Source of the DNA: Lachnospiraceae bacterium RM5
Lineage (GTDB): Bacteria; Bacillota; Clostridia; Lachnospirales; Lachnospiraceae
Length of the DNA stretch: 64,000 nt
Direction of reading: 5' to 3'
Assembly (NCBI GenBank): GCA_900110975.1
Contig: FOFK01000007.1
Location: forward strand, 91,042-155,041
Part shown: in pieces, positions 57,448 to 64,000 of the stretch
Layout of the letters: each line of letters opens with the position of its first letter
How positions within the stretch are numbered: position 1 is the first letter of the stretch
Program-made: the position numbers and the translations under genes
Notes under the pieces: generated by a model
Told to the model about the DNA's origin: nothing
What the model saw: the letters and a program-made list of their open reading frames with translations, nothing else
Database searches by the model: none

Positions 57448-58902
57448 ATGCATAAATTTATTGCTAGGTATAAAAAACTACCTGTACAGGCAAAAGCATC
57501 TATCTGGTTTTTGGTGTGTTCCTTTATGCAAAAAGGAGTTACTACAATTACAACTCCAATATTTACTAGACTTATGACTACTTCAGAGTATGGGAACTAT
57601 AGTGTATTTAACTCATGGATGGGTATTATTTCGATATTTGTTACACTTCAAATATATTCGGGATTGTTTGAACAAGGATTAGTTAAATTCGAGTCAGATA
57701 GGAAAGTTTTTTGTTCATCATTGCAGGGACTTAATCTTGTTTTGTGTGTGTTTTGTACTGTTGTATATATTCCATTTCATAGATTTTGGAATTCGATATT
57801 TACGCTTACTACAGTGCAGATGCTTGCGATGCTTGCATTAATATGGACGAGTGCTGTTTTTAGATTTTGGAGTGCTGAACAAAGAGTTAGGTATAAATAT
57901 AAAAATTTAGTGCTAGTTACTCTTTTTGTTTCGACTATTAATCCAGTAATAAGTGTGTTTTTGGTAATCCATGCACAGGATAAGGTAACAGCAAGAATAT
58001 TAGGTTTATTAATAGCGGAATTAATTGGATATACGGGATTATTCTTCTCACAAATGAAGCGAGGAAGAGTTTTTTATTCAAGACATTATTGGAAATATGC
58101 AATTCTATTTGCGTTGCCATTAGTTCCACATTATCTTGCTCAGATTGTTTTGGCTAGTTCTGATAGAATAATGATTCAAAGGATGGTTGGAGAAAGTGAA
58201 GCAGGGATATACAGTCTTGCATATACGATATCATCGGTAATGACACTATTTAATACGGCATTAAGTCAAACAATAAGTCCTTGGATATATTCAAAAATCA
58301 AAAATAATAAACTTAATGATATTTCTGGGATGTCATATTTGACTATGGGAATAATAGGCATATTGAATATTTTGCTTATTCTTTTTGCACCAGAGATAGT
58401 TAGAATGTTTGCTCCACCCTCATATTATGAGGCTATTTGGGTTGTTCCACCTGTTGCATTAAGTATCTTTTTTATATTTATGTATGATTTTTTTGCAAAA
58501 TTCGAATTTTATTATGAAAAGAAATTCTTCATTATGATAGCTAGTGTTATAGGAGCAGTCTTGAATATTGTTTTAAATTATGTTTTCATTTCGTTATTTG
58601 GATATGTTGCTGCTGGGTATACAACTCTTATTTGTTATATTGCATATGTAGTAGGGCATTATTTATTCATGCGTAAAGTTGTAAGAGATAATTGTGGAAA
58701 TATAAAGATTTATGATCCTAAAATTTTATTACTAATGTCTAGTTTAATTATCGTCTGTGGACTTGTTTTTTCGTTTACATACTTGAACGACAGTGTTCGA
58801 TATGTGCTTATTTTTATAATCTTTATTATTTGTATAATTTTTAGAAAGAGAATATTAAAAGAAATAAAAAAAGTAATTTTGTTACGTAAAAGTACGGTTT
58901 AA
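57448..58902 (+). CDS. Polysaccharide repeat-unit flippase (Wzx/MATE-like)
   Basis: A 484-residue membrane protein with about 12-14 helices. TTITTPIFTRLMTTSEYGNY near the N terminus and ALPLVPHYLAQIVLASSDRIM in the middle are hallmarks of the Polysacc_synt/Wzx family. It would flip the lipid-linked repeat unit to the outer leaflet. It follows the second glycerophosphotransferase by 4 nt. Confidence 0.92.
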   Translation: MHKFIARYKKLPVQAKASIWFLVCSFMQKGVTTITTPIFTRLMTTSEYGNYSVFNSWMGIISIFVTLQIYSGLFEQGLVKFESDRKVFCSSLQGLNLVLCVFCTVVYIPFHRFWNSIFTLTTVQMLAMLALIWTSAVFRFWSAEQRVRYKYKNLVLVTLFVSTINPVISVFLVIHAQDKVTARILGLLIAELIGYTGLFFSQMKRGRVFYSRHYWKYAILFALPLVPHYLAQIVLASSDRIMIQRMVGESEAGIYSLAYTISSVMTLFNTALSQTISPWIYSKIKNNKLNDISGMSYLTMGIIGILNILLILFAPEIVRMFAPPSYYEAIWVVPPVALSIFFIFMYDFFAKFEFYYEKKFFIMIASVIGAVLNIVLNYVFISLFGYVAAGYTTLICYIAYVVGHYLFMRKVVRDNCGNIKIYDPKILLLMSSLIIVCGLVFSFTYLNDSVRYVLIFIIFIICIIFRKRILKEIKKVILLRKSTV

Positions 58903-58954
58903 TGTAATATAGAACAACACATATAAAAATAAACATTTAGGACGTGTTTTAATT

Positions 58955-60502
58955 ATGAACTTTAATTTTTTTAATATTTCTGTGATAGGTGCTGGTACTT
59001 GGGGCATAGCTTTAGCTCGAATGCTTTCGATTTACGGTCATAAGATTACAGTATGGTCAGCATTGCCAGAAGAAATAGAGGAATTGAGAAAGACTCGCAG
59101 GCAGAAAAATCTTCCTAATATGGAGATTCCACAAGATATTATTTTTACGACAAAGTTATCGGATGCGTGTTTTAAAGCTGAAATTCTTTTGTTTGCTGTT
59201 CCTTCTATATTTGTTAGAAGCACAGCGAAAGATGTAGCGACCTTTATTAAGCCAGGGCAGATTATTGTTGATGTAGCTAAGGGAATAGAAGCAGAAACGC
59301 TTATGACAATGTCAGAAGTTATATCTGATGAATTACAAAAAGCAGGAAAGAGCAATCCAGTAGTTGCTCTTTCAGGTCCGACTCACGCTGAAGAAGTGGC
59401 ACGTGACATACCGACAGCTATTGTGGCTGCACATCAGGATATAAGCGTCGCAGAGAAAGTACAAGAAATTTTTACAAATCCCGTGATGCGTGTCTATACA
59501 AATACAGATGTCAAAGGTGTTGAACTTTGTGGTGCAATAAAAAATATTATTGCGTTAGCTGCTGGAACAATTTCAGGTCTAGGATATGGGGATAATACAA
59601 GAGCTGCATTGCTTACACGAGGACTTGCAGAGATAGAACGATTAGGTCTTAAGATGGGATGTTTACCTGACACTTTCATCGGGTTGGCCGGTATGGGCGA
59701 TTTAATTGTAACTGCGACCAGTAAACACAGCCGTAATAATCGATGTGGATATCTTATTGGACAGGGGTATAGTTTAAATGATGCTATTAAACAAGTTGGT
59801 ATGGTTGTGGAAGGTATAAATGCTATTCCGGCAGCAGTAAAACTTGGGGAAAAGTACAACGTGGATTTACCAATTATTTCTGCTGTAGATAATGTGATAA
59901 ATCACGGAGGAAATCCAAAAGAAGCAGTTAAAAATCTTATGAGACGAGATACTACAACGGAACTATCTAAGCCGATACTCGATATTAATTATGAGTCAGC
60001 GATTATTAAGAATGCATCAATAAGATCACAAGGAGAACAGAGTATGAAAAGAGTTATCACTTATGGAACATTTGATCTTTTACATTATGGTCATATTAAT
60101 CTATTAAGAAGAGCAAAAGCACTAGGAGATTATTTGATTGTGGTTATTTCTTCGGATGAATTCAATTGGAATGAAAAACATAAAAAGTGTTATTTTTCAT
60201 ATGAACAGAGAAAAGCTTTGGTAGAAGCTGTTAGATATGTTGATTTAGTTATTCCAGAGGAAAGTTGGAATCAAAAAAGATCGGATATGCACGAGTATCA
60301 TGTAGATACTTTTGTTATGGGGGATGATTGGAAAGGAAAGTTTGACTTTCTTAAAGAAGAAGGAGTGGAAGTTGTATATCTTCCAAGAACACCAGAAATA
60401 AGTAGTAGTCAGATAAAAAAGGATCTTTATGATGCTAATGCAGTTGATGGTGAAAGTAAGACAAGTCATGAAGATATTAATACTGATCCAGAAGTAAATT
60501 AG
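58955..60502 (+). CDS. Glycerol-3-phosphate dehydrogenase / glycerol-3-phosphate cytidylyltransferase fusion (GpsA-TagD)
   Basis: A 515-residue two-domain enzyme. Residues 1-340 are GpsA: VIGAGTWGIALARML binds NAD(P), and ALSGPTHAEEVA, VELCGAIKNIIALAAG (catalytic Lys) and GMGDLIVTATSKHSRN are intact. Residues about 365-490 are a TagD-type cytidylyltransferase: TYGTFDLLHYGHINLLRRA (HxGH) and RTPEISSSQIK. Together they convert dihydroxyacetone phosphate via sn-glycerol 3-phosphate to CDP-glycerol, the donor for the two glycerophosphotransferases upstream. TagD is normally separate. A GTG/ATG internal start for TagD alone at 60045 (ATG AAA AGA) after GGAGAACAG is conceivable. Confidence 0.93.
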   Translation: MNFNFFNISVIGAGTWGIALARMLSIYGHKITVWSALPEEIEELRKTRRQKNLPNMEIPQDIIFTTKLSDACFKAEILLFAVPSIFVRSTAKDVATFIKPGQIIVDVAKGIEAETLMTMSEVISDELQKAGKSNPVVALSGPTHAEEVARDIPTAIVAAHQDISVAEKVQEIFTNPVMRVYTNTDVKGVELCGAIKNIIALAAGTISGLGYGDNTRAALLTRGLAEIERLGLKMGCLPDTFIGLAGMGDLIVTATSKHSRNNRCGYLIGQGYSLNDAIKQVGMVVEGINAIPAAVKLGEKYNVDLPIISAVDNVINHGGNPKEAVKNLMRRDTTTELSKPILDINYESAIIKNASIRSQGEQSMKRVITYGTFDLLHYGHINLLRRAKALGDYLIVVISSDEFNWNEKHKKCYFSYEQRKALVEAVRYVDLVIPEESWNQKRSDMHEYHVDTFVMGDDWKGKFDFLKEEGVEVVYLPRTPEISSSQIKKDLYDANAVDGESKTSHEDINTDPEVN

Positions 60503-60565
60503 ATTTTTAATTGAATAATAAATATGAATGTTTGACATTTGTATTTAATTTATTATAATAATACC

Positions 60566-60628
60566 AAAAGGCTTTCTGCCATTGTTATAAAATCCATGTT
60601 TTATAATTGTGGCAGAAAGCCTTTTTTT
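60566..60628 (+). terminator. Terminator of the polysaccharide cluster
   Basis: AAAAGGCTTTCTGCCA pairs with TGGCAGAAAGCCTTTT, the stem prolonged by TTATAAAA/TTTTATAA, ending in TTTTTTT. Confidence 0.92.
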
Positions 60629-60681
60629 ATTTATTTCTCATTAAATTATTCCTTAATTCATTTTGTTCTGTTTTAGAAGTC

Positions 60682-60710
60682 TTGCATTTGTAAATAAAAC
60701 AATTTATAAT
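60682..60710 (+). promoter_or_regulatory. Promoter of the Abi-family gene
   Basis: TTGCAT (60682-60687), a 17-bp spacer and TATAAT (60705-60710), 31 nt before the start codon. Confidence 0.75.
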
Positions 60711-60741
60711 GTGAATTATAAACAAATTTGGGGAGGAGACT

Positions 60742-61722
60742 ATGAGTTATAAAAAAACAGATGCATTAATGAGACATTTGCGAGATAGTGGGATTGCAAT
60801 ACAGGGGAATAAACAGAAACGACAACTTATCAATACGGGGTATTTTCACGGTTATAAAGGATATCGATTTTTCGGAAATGCACAAAGACGCTTGCCTTTT
60901 ACATCATACGATGAAGTTTATGCCACAATTCAGTACGATTCAGATTTGAAAGCTTTGTTGTATGGAAAAATGATGTTTATTGAGACCGCAGTAAAAAATA
61001 TAGCGTTGGAAAGTATACTTGTGAATGCAAATTCGGAATCTATTCAGGATATGTATGATAAGGTGGTTAGTGGATACAATAATGCACCTGTTTCGTCAAA
61101 TGCTGATCAAAAGCGGAAACTACAACAAAATAAGTTGAATTTACAGAATTCCATTCAGGCGAGTCTTGCATATGCTTATAAAAAGAATAATTCGAAAATA
61201 ACTCATTTTTACAATAATATTGGATACTCGGATGTTCCGGTGTGGGCTTTATTTGAAATAATGACAATGGGTGATTTTGGCTATTTGCTATCATGCCTTA
61301 TTTATGACGTTCGTGATGATATTTCAAAACGGTTATCATTAAATGTTTCCTGTGATACAGATAGACAATTGATTTATAAATATATCTATACATTAAAAGA
61401 TCTTCGAAATGCAATTGCGCATAATGCAGTGGTTTTTGACACTCGTTTTAGAAATATAGATCCGTCGCATGCAATGAAACAATGTTTGAAATTGGAAGTA
61501 GGATTGCTGTATGTAAACTTTAAGACAATTGGGGATTATATTATTTTAATGTGTTATTATTTAAAAATGCTTAAAGTTTCTAAGATAGAAATAAAAGTAT
61601 TTATTCGGGAATTTGAAAAGATTACGGATAATTATAGACAAGCTGTTAGTCCGAATGTTGCAACAATGGTGATTCACGGAGATTTGGCATCTAGGATGAA
61701 TATTTTAAAAAATTATATATAA
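60742..61722 (+). CDS. Abi_2-type (AbiD/AbiF) abortive infection protein
   Basis: A 326-residue protein of the Abi_2/HEPN group. The N-terminal DALMRHLRDSGIAI and GYFHGYKGYRFF match the family start, and LKDLRNAIAHNAVVF contains the HEPN RNase motif R-N-x-x-x-H near 225-230. AbiD/AbiF proteins block phage growth in lactococci; HEPN members are usually RNases acting on host or phage RNA. It is a single gene with its own promoter. GGGGAGGAG precedes the ATG. Confidence 0.85.
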   Translation: MSYKKTDALMRHLRDSGIAIQGNKQKRQLINTGYFHGYKGYRFFGNAQRRLPFTSYDEVYATIQYDSDLKALLYGKMMFIETAVKNIALESILVNANSESIQDMYDKVVSGYNNAPVSSNADQKRKLQQNKLNLQNSIQASLAYAYKKNNSKITHFYNNIGYSDVPVWALFEIMTMGDFGYLLSCLIYDVRDDISKRLSLNVSCDTDRQLIYKYIYTLKDLRNAIAHNAVVFDTRFRNIDPSHAMKQCLKLEVGLLYVNFKTIGDYIILMCYYLKMLKVSKIEIKVFIREFEKITDNYRQAVSPNVATMVIHGDLASRMNILKNYI

Positions 61723-61726
61723 GAAC

Positions 61727-61756
61727 TTGCATTTTTTGGTGGTTGATGTATACTAT
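61727..61756 (+). promoter_or_regulatory. Possible promoter of a structured intergenic transcript
   Basis: TTGCAT (61727-61732) and TACTAT (61751-61756) with an 18-bp spacer; TATAAT overlaps at 61754. It runs into a series of stem-loops. Confidence 0.4.
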
Positions 61757-61764
61757 AATTACTA

Positions 61765-61975
61765 ATTGGGGTATGCATTTGCGGATGCATACTTGAGAGA
61801 GTCGGAGTAATCCGGCTCTCTTGCATTATGGGTATATTGTTTTTGCAAAATGCTTGTAAAAATTTTCAAGATAATAAAGGAAGACAATATCTTTAACAGG
61901 AACACAGCGGACTATTCCTGCAAAAGGGTATAGAGTTATACCACTGATAATACTCCAATGCGGTATTTTGCATAT
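61765..61975 (+). ncRNA. Candidate structured RNA of unknown family
   Basis: This gene-free stretch has consecutive stems: GTATGCAT/ATGCATAC (about 61773-61793), an 11-bp stem AGAGAGTCGGA/TCCGGCTCTCT (about 61798-61822), CAGGAA/TTCCTG (about 61898-61920) and GGTATA/TATACC (about 61928-61943). It lies between the Abi gene and the secreted CBM21-like gene. No known riboswitch or RNA family was recognised; it could be a leader, a small RNA or a mobile-element end. Confidence 0.35.
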
Positions 61976-62023
61976 AAATCATTGGATTAATTATGATTAA
62001 TTATAATATTTTTTTGAAAACCA

Positions 62024-62052
62024 TTGATAACTAAATGGGTTTCTGATAATAT
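62024..62052 (+). promoter_or_regulatory. Promoter of the secreted CBM21-like gene
   Basis: TTGATA (62024-62029), a 17-bp spacer and TAATAT (62047-62052), about 48 nt before the start codon. Confidence 0.55.
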
Positions 62053-62099
62053 GTTGCCTGTACTGTTTTAAATAAAAAATTTAAAGGGAGGAAGACAAC

Positions 62100-62849
62100 A
62101 TGAGACAGACAAGAAAATCTAAAAAAATCGTAGCAATGATGCTTGCAGTAGTAATGATTTTTAGTGCAATATGTTTTAAGTCAACTATTTCTGCAAGTGC
62201 ATCAGAAACATCAGGAGTAAGCTTTTATTCAATGGGAAAAATCAGCACAAGACAGGGTATAACAACTTATGAAGTATTTGTTCAGACAAATGGCAATGCT
62301 AAGGATCAGGAAGTAACAGTTCATTATTTCTATATGCCTGGCCTTGGATGGTGTGATGCAAAAGCTGCATATGTAGCTACACTTGGTGATGGTTCCAAGA
62401 TTTGGAGAGCAGTTATTACAAGCTATGATTGTCAGTTTGCAATTAAATATGAAGCTGATGGTGAAGTATTCTGGGATAATAATAATGGAAATGATTACAC
62501 TGCAGCAAGTGTAATAGGTGCTGCACCTGTTACATCTGAAAGATTAAGCGTATTCCAGTTTAACGGTGGTGACTATACAATCAATGCAGTTTTACAGAAT
62601 TTTGCTTACGAAAAAAATGTATTTGTAAGATATACAACAGACGGATGGAAAACATATAGTGATCAGGCACTTAGCTATGTTAAGACAAACAATGGTGGAA
62701 CAGAAACCTGGAGTACAAAGGTACCACTTGAAGGAGTTAGTGATTATAGTGGTTTTGAATATGCAATCTGCTACCAGGTAAATTGTACAGAGTACTGGGC
62801 AAACTATTTTGGTGCCAACTATGATATTAACTATGCAATGCATTATTAA
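62100..62849 (+). CDS. Small secreted protein with two CBM21/CBM53-like domains
   Basis: A 249-residue exported protein: a Lys-rich start and signal peptide (IVAMMLAVVMIFSAI, cleavage likely after SASA). Two tandem beta-sandwich domains of about 100 residues follow; the first ends FEIKY-like to FWDNNNGNDYT, the second has VFVRYTTDGWKTYSDQ and FEYAICYQVNCTEYWANYFG. These fit the starch/glycogen-binding CBM21/CBM53 pattern (RYT-DGW, ICY-YW-N-G-NY). There is no catalytic domain, so it may tether starch or act with other amylolytic proteins. GGGAGGAAG precedes the ATG. Confidence 0.78.
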   Translation: MRQTRKSKKIVAMMLAVVMIFSAICFKSTISASASETSGVSFYSMGKISTRQGITTYEVFVQTNGNAKDQEVTVHYFYMPGLGWCDAKAAYVATLGDGSKIWRAVITSYDCQFAIKYEADGEVFWDNNNGNDYTAASVIGAAPVTSERLSVFQFNGGDYTINAVLQNFAYEKNVFVRYTTDGWKTYSDQALSYVKTNNGGTETWSTKVPLEGVSDYSGFEYAICYQVNCTEYWANYFGANYDINYAMHY

Positions 62850-62868
62850 ATTTTAAAATTTATAAAAC

Positions 62869-62909
62869 AAGCCCCCACAAGCCAAAAATAAAATGGTTTG
62901 CGGGGGCTT
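62869..62909 (+). terminator. Terminator of the CBM21-like gene
   Basis: AAGCCCCCACAAGCCA pairs with TGGTTTGCGGGGGCTT around an A-rich loop, followed by TTAAAGTTTTT. Confidence 0.88.
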
Positions 62910-62998
62910 TTAAAGTTTTTATTTGCTGTAGTTATTGTGATATAACTTAGTTGTAACAGCTCTACCTAATAAGATATAATCTTAGGAGGAAACGAGGT

Positions 62999-63652
62999 AT
63001 GTTACAAATGAATCAAAACTACGAACCGGAATTCAAGAAGAAGATTGTCCGTATTCATCTCGAAGAGGGACGAACCCTCAAAGGTCTTGCGGAGGAATAT
63101 GGTATATCCAAAGCAAGCATTTCTAATTGAACAAAACAGTTCCGTGAAGAATGCCAGAAAAACGAAGAAGCCAAAGCCGATTATCATCGACAGAAAGACG
63201 AAATCAAGAACTCTATTCGAGATATCTATCACTCACACGGAGGCGTTGATGGTTACAGAACCATACATGCGTATCTTTGTCGAAAAGGATACAATATCAG
63301 TCGATTAACGGTTCATAAATATATGAATATCGAGATGCAGCTGTTTTCAATCTCCAGAAAAAAGAAACCGGAGTATGAACATGGAGTTGCCCATAAAGTA
63401 TATGAGAACAAGCTGAATCAGGATTTTCATTCAGATGAAATCAATCAAAAGTGGTGTACTGATTTCACTTATCTATTCCTGACAGATGGAAGCAAGCGTT
63501 ATAACTGCACTATTATAGATTTACATGACCGAAGCGTTGTTGCGAGCATAACAGATAGAAATATAACAGCAGATTTAGCGAAACGGACATTGGAAAAAGC
63601 CATCCATTCGCAACCAGGAATAGATCCCTGTAAGCTTTTTGGACTGGAATAA
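62999..63652 (+). pseudogene. Decayed IS3-family transposase (OrfA/OrfB remnants)
   Basis: One frame reads an IS3-type OrfA start (YEPEFKKKIVRIHLEEGRT, GLAEEYGISKASISN), then a TGA at 63128-63130 where a Trp is usual, then TKQFREECQKN. It passes with an internal deletion straight into OrfB-type sequence (HGGVDGYRTIHAYL, ISRLTVHKYM, WCTDFTYLFLTDGSKRY). OrfB stops at 63652 after the first catalytic Asp (TDFTY) and lacks the later Asp and Glu of the DDE triad. Its own promoter (TTGTAA, TATAAT) and AGGAGG are kept. Confidence 0.88.
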
Positions 63653-63753
63653 GTCTCTCAGAGTTTATAGATATGTTAAATAATTATCTTGTTTGGTATA
63701 ATTATAAAATGTCAAGACCTAATGTACAAAAAATATTATATAAAAATGTACAA

Positions 63754-64000
63754 TTAGTCTGTTTGTTTCAAATGGTCTTTTAGTCTATATGACTTTCCTG
63801 ATATTGGTACAACATGTGCATGATGTAAAATCCTATCCATAATGGCATTTGCAACAACTGCATCATAAAATATCCCATCCCACTCATTAAAATTCATATT
63901 TGTTGTTAATATAGTACTTTTCTTTTCATATCGCATATCTGTAAGTTGAAAGAATAGATTTGAATCTTCTTTGTCAATGGGCAGATATCCAAGCTCGTCA
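63754..64000 (-). CDS. IstB-type helper ATPase of an IS21-family element (C-terminal part, runs off the window)
   Basis: The minus-strand frame is open from the window edge, reading DELGYLPIDKEDSNLFFQLT (Walker B region) then MRYEKKSTILTTNMNFNEW, DAVVANAIMDRILHHAHVV and a stop at 63754. These are the conserved C-terminal motifs of IstB. The rest of istB, and istA, should lie beyond position 64000. Confidence 0.9.
   Translation of the reverse strand, partial: DELGYLPIDKEDSNLFFQLTDMRYEKKSTILTTNMNFNEWDGIFYDAVVANAIMDRILHHAHVVPISGKSYRLKDHLKQTD

Noticed and set aside
63045..63308. Separate 87-residue gene inside the IS3 remnant
   Set aside because: It is out of frame with both OrfA and OrfB similarity, so it is a shadow frame.

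Overview
The window reads as chromosomal DNA of a low-GC anaerobic Firmicute, most likely of the family Lachnospiraceae. The support is the A+T-rich coding sequence with strong Shine-Dalgarno sites, the Firmicute holB-ricT-trmN6-rsmI block, a complete F-type ATP synthase operon whose c subunit has Na+-site residues, the Sua5/YwlE-like/rpiB block, and typical gut-Clostridia families (EIIC-EAL fusion, CotH, DUF5684, DUF1858, CBM21-like). No rRNA, tRNA or CRISPR array was found.

Layout. 0.2-12 kb: a plus-strand core run with three unusual fusions (PTS EIIC-like membrane domain with an EAL phosphodiesterase; Mre11-like nuclease with a Rad50-like ATPase; Orn/Lys/Arg decarboxylase with a guanylate-kinase-like domain), then holB, ricT, trmN6, rsmI, a rhomboid protease and a HIT hydrolase. 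12-20 kb: murG and a secreted CotH protein on the minus strand, pgi on the plus strand, a 52-bp minisatellite and gdpP. 20-24 kb: rplI-dnaB-mecA-like, a DUF1858 protein and a 2[4Fe-4S] ferredoxin. 24-40 kb: a GH18 protein, the tsaC/Sua5 gene, a phosphatase-fold protein that has lost its catalytic residues, rpiB, a dCMP deaminase, atpZ-I-B-E-F-H-A-G-D-C, asnS, a Ser/Ala/Tyr-repeat membrane protein, a DUF5684 protein and an Amidase_3 protein.

40-64 kb is an accessory region. A lone tyrosine recombinase is enclosed by near-perfect 25-bp inverted repeats. An Rpn-type nuclease follows, then a tandem-repeat-rich leader. The leader feeds a roughly 16-kb one-direction cluster for a Wzx/Wzy-type surface polysaccharide. 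That cluster encodes a 4,6-dehydratase, an aminotransferase, a decayed hexapeptide acetyltransferase, a FemAB-like protein, a PglC-like initiating transferase, a GNAT, three glycosyltransferases plus a half-glycosyltransferase behind a poly-G tract, two CDP-glycerol glycerophosphotransferase-like enzymes, a polymerase, a flippase, and a GpsA-TagD fusion that could make CDP-glycerol from dihydroxyacetone phosphate. After its terminator come an Abi/HEPN gene, a structured intergenic region, a small secreted tandem CBM21-like protein, a decayed IS3 transposase and the end of an IstB gene.

Taken together, the cluster looks self-contained for a glycerol-phosphate-decorated, amino-sugar-initiated polymer. 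The sugar with a free or acylated 4-amino group could give a zwitterionic product, but that is inference. In-frame tandem repeats in several genes and repeat arrays between genes are a recurrent feature of this DNA.
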